Source of the DNA: Halobacillus shinanisalinarum
GTDB lineage: Bacteria > Bacillota > Bacilli > Bacillales > Halobacillaceae
Length of the DNA: 64,000 bases
Assembly: GCF_022919835.1 (NCBI RefSeq)
Contig: NZ_CP095074.1
Span: forward strand, 2,566,001 to 2,630,000
Direction: 5' to 3'
The position numbers and the translations under genes were made by a program. The notes under the pieces were generated by a model. It saw only the letters and a program-made list of their open reading frames with translations. It ran no database searches and was not told where the DNA came from. Of this stretch, positions 43,830 to 53,498 are shown piece after piece (the stretch's first letter is position 1; every line of letters begins with the position of its first letter).

Positions 43830-44107
43830 GGACGCCCCACGATGTAGTTCATGATAAGAAAGGTTGATTTTCTTCTGTCAACTTTGACCAGTCTAGCTCT
43901 ACAGGTTCTTGGTTGGTTTTTCGTCAGCGTTATAGCCTATAAATTGATCTATATCTAACATAATTCAGGCGACTCAAAATATCGTGGAAAATAGTTTAAA
44001 GCAAGCTTACTATGACGAACGAGAAAAGCTGCAAGAAATGAATCGTCTGCAAAATCAACGGAAGCGAAAAGGGTTACGATAATTTTTAAACAAAAGGAGA
44101 GTTTTTG
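43830..44107. other. Gap with a small gene fragment
   Basis: An open stretch at about 43966-44082 encodes a charged helical tail (QAYYDEREKLQEMNRLQNQ) with no good start, probably the remains of a gene. A TTGATTT/ GTCAAC-like dyad near 43862-43885 may be a weak terminator. Confidence 0.35.
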
Positions 44108-45229
44108 ATGATTGTTATTCTAGCTGAAAAGCCGAGTCAGGCTAAGGCTTATGCAGATGCTTTTCAAAGCACCAGTAAAAAAAGACGGGTATATTGAGGT
44201 GAATGATCGCCGTTATTTTAACGACAAAGCCGTGATTACATGGGGTTTCGACCATCTTGTTTCTTTAGTGATGCATGGTGCTTATAAAAAAGAGTGGGAA
44301 AGATGGAGTTTAAAGCATCTTCCCATTCTTCCCGATCATTATAAATTTGAAGTGCCCAAAGATAAGAAAAAGCAATTTCAAATTGTGAAGGGCTTGATAC
44401 AGACAGCAAGTGAGATTGTTATTGCTACTGATGCTGACCGTGAAGGGGAAAACATTGCTCGGAGTATTATAAGAAAGGCCGGAGCTGAAAATAAGCCGAC
44501 AAAACGGTTATGGATTAATTCATTAGAGGTTGATGAAATTCAAAAAGGATTTGAAAATCTTCACTCAGGAAGCAAGTACTTGCCGATCTATGGGGAAGCG
44601 CAAGCCCGACAAATCGGTGATTGGCTCGTTGGTATGAATGCTTCTCCATTGTATTCTCTCCTGTTGCCAAAGAAGGGCATTCGTGAAACGTTCAGTTTAG
44701 GGAGAGTGCAAACACCAACGCTTTACTGATCTACACCCGACAACAAGAAATATATCATTTCAAGTCGGAGCCTTTTTATGAACTCTACGCAAATATCAAA
44801 GTTGAAAACGGTACATTTCAAGCGAAATATAAAGATCGGTTTGGAAGAAAAGGTGACCTTACGAATTTTATGAACAAGCAAGGCTTAAAATCCGAAGAAA
44901 ACACCACGATTACAAAACTCACCAAAGAATCTAAGAAGACCAAATCCCCGAAATTGCACAGCCTTTCCACCCTGCAGACAAAGGCAAATAAAAAATGGAA
45001 GTATAGTCCAACAGATGTTTTAAAGATCATGCAAACCCTTTATGAAAAGAAGCTTCTAACGTACCCGAGGACAGATTCCAACCATATCACTGAAAGTGAA
45101 TTTAAATATCTGAAAAATAACTTCTCGGCCTATCAGAATATCGCTGACGTGTCCGTTGATATGTCATTCCTTGGTCCGCAGAAGCGTTATGTGGAAAGTT
45201 CGAAGGTCCAAGAATTATCTATAATATAA
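44108..45229 (+). pseudogene. topB: DNA topoisomerase III (topB), frameshifted and truncated
   Basis: The start MIVILAEKPSQAKAYADAF is a typical TopB N terminus (AAAAGGAG upstream). An extra base near 44161-44166 shifts the frame. The next frame carries the Toprim acidic motif TDADREGENIARSI and continues to FSLGRVQTPTLY. A missing base near 44727 breaks it again. The third frame carries the active-site region LTYPRTDSNHITESEF. The gene stops at about residue 370 instead of some 700, and the sequence after 45215 is unrelated. It is a typical last gene of conjugative elements, here dead. Confidence 0.92.
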
Positions 45230-45246
45230 TATGGTTATGTAGTTAA

Positions 45247-45275
45247 AGTATCTTAGGAAAGTAGATACTTATTTT
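45247..45275 (+). terminator. Terminator-like hairpin at the topB break
   Basis: AAGTATCT and AGATACTT pair around TAGGAAAGT, followed by ATTTTTATG. It lies just past the point where topB similarity ends. Confidence 0.6.
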
Positions 45276-45348
45276 TATGACTTAGAATAATAAATATCTA
45301 TATAAGACTTCTAAAGTCTCTATAGTTTTTAAAGATAAGGTGTGTGTT

Positions 45349-46293
45349 ATGGCTAAGGTTATTAAAGTAAAAGAAGAAGAAAAAGTAATTTATCTTTTAA
45401 CCTCTAATGAGGGCATTCCTTTTTTATATGTAAACAAGTATCTAAAGTTTTTAGATACTATAAATAAATCACCAAATACTATTAAATCCTATGCTTATAG
45501 ATTGAAATTATATTGGGATTTTATCGAGTTAAATCAGTTGGAATTCGAAAATATTTCAATGGATGTATTGGTTAAATACATAGGCTGGCTGCATGGTGGA
45601 TCTAGTGTTGGTTCAAAAAAGAGAGAATCTAATACTATTAATTATAATGTGATGGCGGTATTTGGATTTTATAATTATCTGGCAAGGTTCCACTCAGAGA
45701 TACTTGATACTAAGTTAGACTTCTATTCAGACTCGAATAAAAAAAATCACTCATACAAACCTTTTTTAGAACATACAAAATCCAATGTTAAATATAGGCT
45801 AAATGCTTTAAAACTTAGAGAAACAAAGAAACCTCATAGCAAGCTAAGTGAGGAGCAGTTAAAGAAAATATTTCAAACTAAACTCAACATAAGAAATAAA
45901 TTGCTGGTAAGCATATTATATGAAACTGGTGTGAGGATTTCGGAAGCTTTGAACATAAAGCTTGAAGACATTGATCTTTCAGATAAAAAAATATTAATCA
46001 CCAAATCTAAAACGCCTTCAGGAAAAAATAGATTAGTATATATATCGGCCGAAACAACAAACTTATTACAAGATTATATATATGAGGTACATGAAAAAAA
46101 TAACTTTGACAGTGATTATATATTTTTAAAGTTAACAGGTTCTTCGAGAGGAGATGTTTGTGATGGTGTGACTATAAGTGCATTTTTCAGGGAGCTATCT
46201 GCAAAATTAGGGTTTAATATTACCCCTCATATGTTCCGGCATACGTTAGCTACAGAACGTAGCTCGGCCATGGGGGTTATTTTTCCCTATTAG
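45349..46293 (+). pseudogene. Tyrosine recombinase (phage-type integrase), C-terminally truncated
   Basis: About 314 residues. A SAM-like N-terminal core-binding domain (about 25-115) is followed by the catalytic domain: Arg in ILYETGVRISEAL, a Lys-bearing beta turn (ITKSKTPSGKNRLVYI) and HMFRHTLAT with the His-x-x-Arg pair. The protein then ends in an unrelated tail after ATE, so the second His/Trp and the catalytic Tyr are missing. It cannot be an active recombinase as written. The rest was probably lost when the sequence after 46255 moved in. Confidence 0.85.
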
Positions 46294-46327
46294 AGCCTTA
46301 CCCTCTTGATGGGTTCGGTCTATTGTT

Positions 46328-46360
46328 AGCCGTCAGTGTTGTCGCACTGACGGCTTTATT
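46328..46360 (+). terminator. Strong terminator after the truncated recombinase
   Basis: AGCCGTCAGTG and CACTGACGGCT form a perfect 11-bp stem around TTGTCG, followed by TTATTAGTTT. Confidence 0.8.
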
Positions 46361-46562
46361 AGTTTATTCAATTTTGCTGTTTCTATGTTCATTATACCAC
46401 CAAAACAAGGCTTGTACACATTTTCTGTAATAAAAAGGATTGAACAGGGTGAGGTCCACCTCTATGAGCAGTAAATGACACGTCGGTTATAGAGGGTTTA
46501 ATATCTCAGCTTTTTCATTTTTAGGTGAATTGACTTGTGTTGAAATCTCATAAGCGGTGAGT

Positions 46563-46799
46563 TCACCAGGATAAGGCACCAATACTTTCATACATATCAT
46601 CCGTCTTAAATTCTATACCAGCAGCATTCAATGCCATTCGATAACCCTTAAACCTATTCAGACCTGTTCCTGTGTATAAGGGGCCAGAAATATGGGCAAT
46701 ATGTGGTGGCCATGATCCAACACCATATTTCTTCAACGCATCAAACTGCATATGTAAATTTTGATCTTTGGTACTCACTCTGGCATACTCAAACAACAT
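46563..46799 (-). pseudogene. Chimeric remnant: resolvase N terminus fused to LacI-family fragment
   Basis: The first 27 residues (EYARVSTKDQNLHMQFDALK) are the start of a serine resolvase, with the catalytic Ser in ARVST. From about residue 28 the sequence changes to IAHISGPLYTGTGLNRFKGY and MALNAAGIEF, a stretch of a LacI-family sugar-binding domain. No known protein has this order, so two broken genes appear to have been joined by recombination. The fusion is too short to work as either. Confidence 0.8.
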
Positions 46800-46802
46800 A
46801 TT

Positions 46803-46870
46803 GGGGTACCGCCAACATATACTCGCGATAATACAGAATCTTCCATAAAAACTCGGTTTTATAGCGCTAA
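46803..46870. repeat. Tn3-family terminal repeat remnant
   Basis: GGGGTACCGCCAACAT begins at 46803, close to the terminal repeat of Bacillus Tn3-type transposons such as Tn4430, and GCGCTAAG near 46864-46871 resembles the inner end of such repeats. It lies right upstream of the resolvase start, as in a Tn3 element, but no transposase gene is left. Confidence 0.55.
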
Positions 46871-47041
46871 GATATACGCTATTCTAGTCTACTATTTGTA
46901 AATAAATGGATTAGTGTGAGTAATGTGACAAAAAGTTGGCACTACCCCGAATAGAGGATTTTTGGTGTTGAAATTAGCATTTAATATAGCAAACTAAGGA
47001 AAATTTGTATTAAAAAAGGAAGTTTTTAAAAAAGCTTATCA

Positions 47042-47506
47042 TTAAATGACCAGCTTTTTTCTTAGAGTCCTTTGTAATAAAAATCCCACAAGCAAACCTG
47101 GAATCACACATAATATCGGAAGCCAAATGGGTCCGAGCCATACACTGAATAGAGTGAGTTTAGACGAATAGATCGTTCCTACGGTCACGAAATAGGCTGA
47201 AAATACGAACGGCAAAAACGAATAAGGTTTTTTCCCTCCACCGGCATCTTTGTAAGCATCCCACATTGCAAAAAAGTATAAACAAGGATAAAACATGAGC
47301 CATTGGAAATCGGCTTGTTGAATCGATTTTTCCATTTCCCCATGAAAACTTAGAAGGATGACCTTGTTAAAATTCCCCTGAACATTAATCAAGAACTCTA
47401 AAAAAATCAAAACAATCCCTTTGATATATTTTCCGTTTAATAATTGACCAAAGCCTGGTAAAGCAATACTCCATAAAAGTTTTTCGATTGCGTCCTTATT
47501 TGCCAT
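47042..47506 (-). CDS. Multi-pass membrane protein, copy B of the DUF3231-associated pair
   Basis: 154 residues with four or five transmembrane segments. It is clearly related to the protein at 8442-8924: the ALPGFGQLLNGKYIKG start, NVQGNFNKVILLSFHGE, MFYPCLYFFAMWDAYKDAGG and GPIWLPIL stretches are shared nearly word for word. The stop lies 25 bases before nothing else on this strand, so it is the last gene of the pair. Function unknown. Confidence 0.82.
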   Translation of the reverse strand: MANKDAIEKLLWSIALPGFGQLLNGKYIKGIVLIFLEFLINVQGNFNKVILLSFHGEMEKSIQQADFQWLMFYPCLYFFAMWDAYKDAGGGKKPYSFLPFVFSAYFVTVGTIYSSKLTLFSVWLGPIWLPILCVIPGLLVGFLLQRTLRKKLVI

Positions 47507-47531
47507 ATCATTTCATTGAACCACCTTAACC

Positions 47532-48539
47532 TCAATTATCTTTTGCTAAATCTTTACGATTTGCAGCCATAGGAGGCTGTTCTAACCATTTATTTTTAAT
47601 CATGATATTAGAACCATCCTCTGCATATTTCTGTACGTCTAGTGCCAACTTATTATACATTACCCCTAAATCCATTCTAGGACTTTGAGCAATAGATGTA
47701 CCATAGTAACCAATACTCAAACCAATCAGAGCAGTGGTGTAGAACATCATAATTTTGTCCGAAAATGTGTAGGCCGTGCTTTTTGTTACATCTACCCTTG
47801 TCATTATTACAGGGAGATTGTTGTCTCCTAATTTTTTCGCAAAAGATTGAATATGCTTTTTTGCAATTTCTATGCCCCTAATAAAAAATTGTGTAACATC
47901 TTTTGACTGTGCCACCTGACTAAATCCAATTAAGGTGGCTACGCCTAAAGCATTCCTTTCGATGTTAGGAATTAAATTTGATATTTCTACTGCTGATAAA
48001 GGTCTTTTTTCTCCAAATAAGTCCCAAACAAACCCTTGCTTCTTTACATATTCAACCTGCTCTAAGTTAGATATATTTGGTGGCCGCTGGTAAAGACCTT
48101 TTTGTAATAGTAAATCCTTTGACATTTCATATAGCTCCATTGTTTCTTTTAGGCATTCATTATAATAAGCAGTAATATCTGATCTTGAAGAAAGACTTAC
48201 ACTAGCTGAATAGGTAGTAAGCCCAATTTGAGCCATTTGAGATATAAAGCTTAAAACATAACTGTCAGGGTACAGTCTAGGGGCAGTTAAATCAACATCC
48301 TCATCTAATTTAAAACCATGAGGGACTGTATTCTGTTCCTCTGTAAGGATGACCGTTATCTTCTGGATATGGGCCTGAGATAATTCTAAGGCATGAGCTA
48401 TGATAGGCTTTATTTCAGTGTCCTCAGCCTTTTCTAAGAAATAGGTCAACATACAGATACTTGCAGAATCATTCATGTATTGACCCCAAAGCTGAGACAT
48501 TTCTGGTGCTGTGAGTCTTATTTGTTTTCCCTGTTCCAC
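47532..48539 (-). CDS. DUF3231 family protein, copy B
   Basis: 335 residues, two helical CotF/ferritin-like repeats. Compared with copy A the shared parts are the start (LTAPEMSQLWGQYMND), the middle (LLLQKGLYQRPPNI) and the end (DGSNIMIKNKWLEQPPMAAN). Overall identity looks moderate, so the duplication is old or came from two sources. AAAGGAGGG lies upstream of the ATG on the minus strand. Confidence 0.82.
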   Translation of the reverse strand: MEQGKQIRLTAPEMSQLWGQYMNDSASICMLTYFLEKAEDTEIKPIIAHALELSQAHIQKITVILTEEQNTVPHGFKLDEDVDLTAPRLYPDSYVLSFISQMAQIGLTTYSASVSLSSRSDITAYYNECLKETMELYEMSKDLLLQKGLYQRPPNISNLEQVEYVKKQGFVWDLFGEKRPLSAVEISNLIPNIERNALGVATLIGFSQVAQSKDVTQFFIRGIEIAKKHIQSFAKKLGDNNLPVIMTRVDVTKSTAYTFSDKIMMFYTTALIGLSIGYYGTSIAQSPRMDLGVMYNKLALDVQKYAEDGSNIMIKNKWLEQPPMAANRKDLAKDN

Positions 48540-48768
48540 ATAAAACCCTCCTTTTTTTAATGGTCTTCTTGCTAGTTATTATTTGGAATTAAATGTGATT
48601 TATGCAGGATTAAATGCCGTCCTCACTTTAGTTTAATAAAGTATATTTAAGACTGACTGGTTTTTGCCATCCAGTCTTTTTATGTTCAATTAGAGTACAC
48701 CCTGTACATGCAAAATAAAATACTAAGGTTATCAATTACTATTTAAATTACGTAATCAAAATTGTCTT

Positions 48769-48999
48769 CTATGCCGGATAAGACCATTCAAAGGAGGGGG
48801 GGTACCTACCGGCCAATAGATAAAGAAGCACAGGAAGAAGGAAAGTGACACTAAGCACCCCGGTGGAGAATTGGATCCCTGTGGTATGATGAATTAGGAT
48901 TTTTTTGAACTTCCTTAATGTTGTAAAATCATTAATTTCCTGAAGCTGCCCCGACTCATAAAAAGCTTGAAGATTTGACTCAGACCTATGGTTTTCCAT
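48769..48999 (-). CDS. Small membrane protein, possibly truncated
   Basis: 76 residues with one strong transmembrane segment (about 43-66) after a hydrophilic N terminus. The C terminus ends abruptly after SFEWSYPA, so it may be the start of a larger lost protein. No family is recognised. It lies downstream of the germination hydrolase gene on the same strand, with a gap of 119 bases. Confidence 0.45.
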   Translation of the reverse strand: MENHRSESNLQAFYESGQLQEINDFTTLRKFKKILIHHTTGIQFSTGVLSVTFLLPVLLYLLAGRYPPSFEWSYPA

Positions 49000-49118
49000 T
49001 TATTTTAAAGTCTTTTATTATTAATTTGCTTTCAGGATTCAGCCTATAAATTTAAAATATGACGTCTTCGTGATTCATTTGACTTATATTCAATTTAATG
49101 AGTAGTTTCCACTACTCG

Positions 49119-50471
49119 TCATTCGGCGGTTTTGCTAATAGTAAATTCTTCTTTGAGAATCTGTTCCCCTTGTGGAAAATTAAACTCTATTTGCCACCCT
49201 CCTACACCGTGAAGGTTATATTTTTTGGCTAATCGGTATTTGGCCAAAAGACTTCTTGCATCCTCAAACCACACTTCATGACGAACACCGTTTTCATCTG
49301 TATATCTAAACCACGGGGCACCTGATCTATGATCATAATGAATCACGCTGCCATGTTCAATTGCCTTCTCTAAAGCATACCGTTGTGAATATGCTTCTGC
49401 TTCAACATTCTTATCTGATAAAGGCCAATCGTAAGCATAAAGTGGTACACCCAAAATGATTTTTCCATTGGAAATGACAGATGTGGCATAATTTAGAGTC
49501 TTTCTTATCCTATTAATAGGTGCTATCGGACCGGGTTTCCCACCAAGCCAATGCCAATCATAAGTCATTAAAAATATAAAGTCAGCATGTTGGCCCAGGG
49601 TTTGATAGTCATACGCAGCGTTCCAACTTGGTGTGTTCGGATCACTCAATGGTGGAACGGCAAGGGCTACCTCCATTCCTACAGGATGAAGTCTGTCGCT
49701 TAATTCTTTTATAAATTGATTAAATAATGACTTGTCCTTTTGCTTTAAACCTTCAAAGTCAATGACGACTCCTTTCAGGTCATACTTGTTTAGAACCTTG
49801 TATATATTTTCAGTCAAGTTGTGCCTTGCCTGTTTGTTTGAAAGCAAATGATGGGCAAGTTGCTCATCAAATCCTTTAGAAGGAGACAGGTTCGTAACCG
49901 TTGCATAAGGAGTTATATTGCGTTTCCAAAGGCGATTTTTGAACGTTTCCATGTGTGGTAAATCACTTAATTGACCGTTATAGTCTGGATGATACTCAAA
50001 GGCTGCAATACTGGAGAGAAATTTTAGTTTTTGTTCTATATTACTCTTATCTTCATTCATTAAGATCGACGAAGGATACGCAAAAGCTCCAATCATGATA
50101 TTTGGCCGGTTTGAGGGACCGGGAATGGCAAGGTGTTGTCCGGGAATAATCCGATTTGACTTCAGACTGTTTCTCTTTATTAATTGTGAAACAGTTAGTT
50201 GATGTCTTTGAGCGATTTTCCACAGACTATCTCCTTTTTCAACGATATAGGTGTCTCCCTGAATGAGTAACGGTTGTCCAGGTGACAATTTATTTATATT
50301 TCGTAAACTATTGGTCTTAGTGATATCATCAACACCTACATTGTACTTAGAAGCAATTTCCTTAGCGGTCTCACCATGTTTTACAATGTAAATCACAGAT
50401 GCAAAAACAGGGTTTGCTGAGTTTAAAACGAAAATAAAGGATAGGATGCAGATCGAAATTTTATACAGCAA
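49119..50471 (-). CDS. LysM and glycoside hydrolase 18 spore germination protein (SleL/YaaH-like)
   Basis: 450 residues. A signal peptide (about 1-24) and two LysM repeats (about 27-70 and 73-117; IVEKGDSLWKIAQRHQLTV) are followed by a glycoside hydrolase family 18 domain (about 125-440) with the active-site strand KGVVIDFEGL and MTYDWHWLGG. SleL-type enzymes cut cortex fragments (N-acetylglucosaminidase) during germination and are bound to the spore by LysM. It lies close to the CdaS-like gene on the same strand. Confidence 0.92.
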   Translation of the reverse strand: MLYKISICILSFIFVLNSANPVFASVIYIVKHGETAKEIASKYNVGVDDITKTNSLRNINKLSPGQPLLIQGDTYIVEKGDSLWKIAQRHQLTVSQLIKRNSLKSNRIIPGQHLAIPGPSNRPNIMIGAFAYPSSILMNEDKSNIEQKLKFLSSIAAFEYHPDYNGQLSDLPHMETFKNRLWKRNITPYATVTNLSPSKGFDEQLAHHLLSNKQARHNLTENIYKVLNKYDLKGVVIDFEGLKQKDKSLFNQFIKELSDRLHPVGMEVALAVPPLSDPNTPSWNAAYDYQTLGQHADFIFLMTYDWHWLGGKPGPIAPINRIRKTLNYATSVISNGKIILGVPLYAYDWPLSDKNVEAEAYSQRYALEKAIEHGSVIHYDHRSGAPWFRYTDENGVRHEVWFEDARSLLAKYRLAKKYNLHGVGGWQIEFNFPQGEQILKEEFTISKTAE

Positions 50472-50552
50472 TTTTTCTTAACACCTCTCATGTTTTGATA
50501 AATTTTATAGACTCAGTTCTCACTTATTTTTCTACTTAGGAGATCATAATTT

Positions 50553-51176
50553 TTAGATCAATCCACTTTGGTGAACAGGGTATAGTTTTCCTTCCAATGC
50601 AAAAGAAACCCTGCCCGTTTCTTCCGAGACAGCTAGTACTAGTGCATCACTTCGTTCAGATAATCCAATTGCTGCTCTATGCCGTGTCCCAAGGTTTTCC
50701 CTGCCGGTAGTCTGTCTCGATAGAGGTATTACATTTCCAGCTGATATGATTGTATTATCTTCTACTACAACAGCACCATCATGGAGGGGGCTGCCCGGAT
50801 TAAAAACAGACTCTAGTAAGGCATATGAAACGGATCCACCGACCGGGATACCAGAATGAATAAATGATGCGAGTGGTTCTTTTCTTTGAACCGCTATTAA
50901 CGCACCGTGTTTACGTTCGGAAAGGTGCTGAACAGCCGTTGATAATGCTTGATAACTATCTGTAAAGGGTGATAAATAAGCTGTTAAATAGTATGAAGAT
51001 GCCGTCATGTGCAGGTTATTGAATACACCATGAACTTGTTCAAATTCATCTAAGATACAACAGTCTTTATTCTCCATAGTGATTAGCAAATGATCAATTT
51101 CCTTTGTGATTTGATGTAAATATTTCTTTAAATGTTGTTTTACTGGTCCGGAAAGATCCGGTTCCTCAGTGGCCAT
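50553..51176 (-). CDS. cdaS: Diadenylate cyclase, sporulation type (CdaS-like)
   Basis: 207 residues. An N-terminal helical region (about 10-65) of the kind that controls oligomer state in CdaS is followed by a DisA_N cyclase domain with LHDGAVVVEDN near residue 130 and GTRHRAAIGLSE near residue 165, the DGA and RHR motifs. It has no transmembrane segment, which separates it from CdaA. It makes c-di-AMP during sporulation or germination; its place next to a germination hydrolase fits that. Confidence 0.9.
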   Translation of the reverse strand: MATEEPDLSGPVKQHLKKYLHQITKEIDHLLITMENKDCCILDEFEQVHGVFNNLHMTASSYYLTAYLSPFTDSYQALSTAVQHLSERKHGALIAVQRKEPLASFIHSGIPVGGSVSYALLESVFNPGSPLHDGAVVVEDNTIISAGNVIPLSRQTTGRENLGTRHRAAIGLSERSDALVLAVSEETGRVSFALEGKLYPVHQSGLI

Positions 51177-51447
51177 TTGTCTACACCTGCCTTCATTTTT
51201 GTCACATTATCTTTCCACTTTCTTATAAGTAATATGCTTTTTAAAAAGCTTTTTTCTACCAACCCGGCAGCACTTCGCTACTAACTTGTTCTGACCCCTT
51301 CAAATAAAGAATAGTTGTCCAACAATGCAAGCATTTTTTTAGACGGATTCACAATAGGGAGTATATAATCCGAAATAGTCTTATTAGGAATGGTTTTGTT
51401 TCTTGAGTGCATAATAAGCAACGTTTATAAAGAAAGGGGATATTTAC

Positions 51448-52575
51448 ATGCCATCAAACTTATTCAATCCAATAGAGTTAGGAAGTACGAAGCTAGAGAA
51501 TCGTATAGGAGTTGCTCCTATGACACGGACAAGTGGAACATCGGAAGGTCTAGTTACTGACCAAATGGTCTCTTATTATTCAAAGTTTGCTCGTGGAGGT
51601 TTTGGGCTTATTATAACGGAAGGGGTCTACCCAGATAACAAATACAGTCAGGGTTACTTTAACCAACCTGGTATTATCGATGCGGAACAAGTAAATGCAT
51701 GGAAAAGGGTTACAGATGCGGTTCATCAAGAAGGAGGTCAAATCATCGTTCAGTTGATGCATGCTGGTGCTTTGTCACAGGGTAACCGGTTCACAACGGG
51801 ATCCCTAGGACCTTCCTCAGTTCAACCAAAGGGGGAGCAGATGAACTTCTATGGCGGTGAAGGAGCATTCCCTTTACCAAAAGAGGCATCAAAAAAAGAC
51901 ATTGAAGAGATCGTAAAAGGGTTCGTTGATGCATCAAAACGGGCGAAAGATGCTGGTTTTGATGGAATTGAAATCCATGGAGCCAATGGTTATATACTTG
52001 ACCAATTCCTAACGGATTACACAAATCAACGAACAGATGAATATGGTGGTTCAACAGAAAACCGTGTTAGATTATCAGTTGAAGTTTCAAAGGCAGTTCG
52101 TGAAACTGTTGGTCAGGATTTTACAGTTGGCATACGTATTTCTCAAGGGAAAGTAAATGATTTTTCCCATAAGTGGGCGAACAAAGGAAAAGATGCTGAA
52201 ATTATCTTCAGCCAATTAGGAGATGCTGGATTAGACTATATTCATGTAACGGAATATGAAGCTTGGCAACCTGCTTTTCCAGAAGGAGAAGGTACGGAGG
52301 CAACGGATTCCGCTTTTGGTGATGGAGGTCCAACACTTGCCGGATTAGCGAAAAAATATGGGAAATTACTTGTCATTGCAAATGGAGGTCTGCATGACCC
52401 AGAAAAGGCAAAAGAGATTATTGAAAATGGAGATGCAGATGTTGTTACTTTAGCCCGCGGTGCTCTTGCAAATAGGGATTGGGTAAAGAAAGTTAAAAAC
52501 AATGAGTCTTTAAAAGAATTTGAGCCAGAAAAAGTGTTAAGTCCTGATGCAAAAATTAAAGGTTTTGAAACCTAA
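51448..52575 (+). CDS. NADH:flavin oxidoreductase, old yellow enzyme family
   Basis: 375 residues forming a FMN-binding TIM barrel. The family signs are NRIGVAPMTR near the start, QLMHAGALS near residue 105, GFDGIEIHGANGYILDQFL near residue 175 and the phosphate-binding end DVVTLARGALANRDW. Such enzymes reduce activated alkenes, quinones or nitro compounds. AAAGGGG precedes the ATG. It starts a plus-strand stretch of redox genes that runs to 55950. Confidence 0.92.
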   Translation: MPSNLFNPIELGSTKLENRIGVAPMTRTSGTSEGLVTDQMVSYYSKFARGGFGLIITEGVYPDNKYSQGYFNQPGIIDAEQVNAWKRVTDAVHQEGGQIIVQLMHAGALSQGNRFTTGSLGPSSVQPKGEQMNFYGGEGAFPLPKEASKKDIEEIVKGFVDASKRAKDAGFDGIEIHGANGYILDQFLTDYTNQRTDEYGGSTENRVRLSVEVSKAVRETVGQDFTVGIRISQGKVNDFSHKWANKGKDAEIIFSQLGDAGLDYIHVTEYEAWQPAFPEGEGTEATDSAFGDGGPTLAGLAKKYGKLLVIANGGLHDPEKAKEIIENGDADVVTLARGALANRDWVKKVKNNESLKEFEPEKVLSPDAKIKGFET

Positions 52576-52623
52576 GGATAGACGGTGATTTTCACTGTAA
52601 TGTTAGCTTAGGAGGAATACAAA

Positions 52624-53307
52624 ATGGCAAAAGTGTTAGCAGTATTATCAAGTGGATACAAGGATGAAGAAAACAATTATGAAACTGGTTGGTGGGGAGA
52701 AGAGTTATTCGCACCTATGGACCTTTTAGAAAAGGCGGGCCATCAAGTTGATTTAGCTTCACCTCTTGGGGGGAAACCTGACGTTGATCAAGTAAGTATT
52801 AGTGAAGAATATGACCCCGAAGGAACGTATAAGGGACTATATGAATCAGGGAAAGCAGATGAAACGCAAAAGCTTTCAGAGGTAAACCCAGCAGATTATG
52901 GTGTAATTTTAGTTATTGGAGGTCATGGTGCAATGTATGACCTTGCAAAAAATGAGGATTTACATCGTATTATCAATACGATTTATGATTATGACGGGAT
53001 AGTCGCTGCGGAGTGTCATGGGCCAGCTCCGCTGATTTGGACAACACGCCCAAATGGAGAAAGCATCATTGCAGGCAAGAAAGTAACTGGTTATCCCGAT
53101 GAAATCGAACCAGAAGGGTTATTGGATATTCTTCCTCTCAGCCTTGAACAAGAAATGACGGAAATCGCAAATTATGATAAAGGTGATCTTAACCAAAAAG
53201 CTCATGCTGTATGGGCAGACAATCAAATTGTAACAAGTCGAGACCCGTTCTCTTCTGAACTCATGGGAGAAGAATTAGTTAAAGCACTTGAAAAAGGAAA
53301 GAAGTAA
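52624..53307 (+). CDS. DJ-1/PfpI family protein (Hsp31-like)
   Basis: 227 residues. The nucleophile elbow AAECHGPAPL near residue 127 and VIGGHGAMYDL near residue 97 mark the Hsp31-like branch, with Glu, Cys and His in the expected places. These act as glyoxalase III or protein deglycase on methylglyoxal. It follows the flavin oxidoreductase by 48 bases with its own GGAGGA site, so the two are likely co-transcribed. Confidence 0.9.
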   Translation: MAKVLAVLSSGYKDEENNYETGWWGEELFAPMDLLEKAGHQVDLASPLGGKPDVDQVSISEEYDPEGTYKGLYESGKADETQKLSEVNPADYGVILVIGGHGAMYDLAKNEDLHRIINTIYDYDGIVAAECHGPAPLIWTTRPNGESIIAGKKVTGYPDEIEPEGLLDILPLSLEQEMTEIANYDKGDLNQKAHAVWADNQIVTSRDPFSSELMGEELVKALEKGKK

Positions 53308-53498
53308 TAAAAAGGTGAAAGTTTGTTTTCTCTTATGATCAACGGGATTTTTGGTAGTAAAGCCGGCACTTGGTTTTATAGGTGTTTTTTTCAATGAAGT
53401 AACGGTCTATTAAATTTTAAGCAATTTGATATTGAACAATAGAATGTAGACATCATCAACCATTAAACAATTAAGTAAACTCACCAGGAGGACTGACA

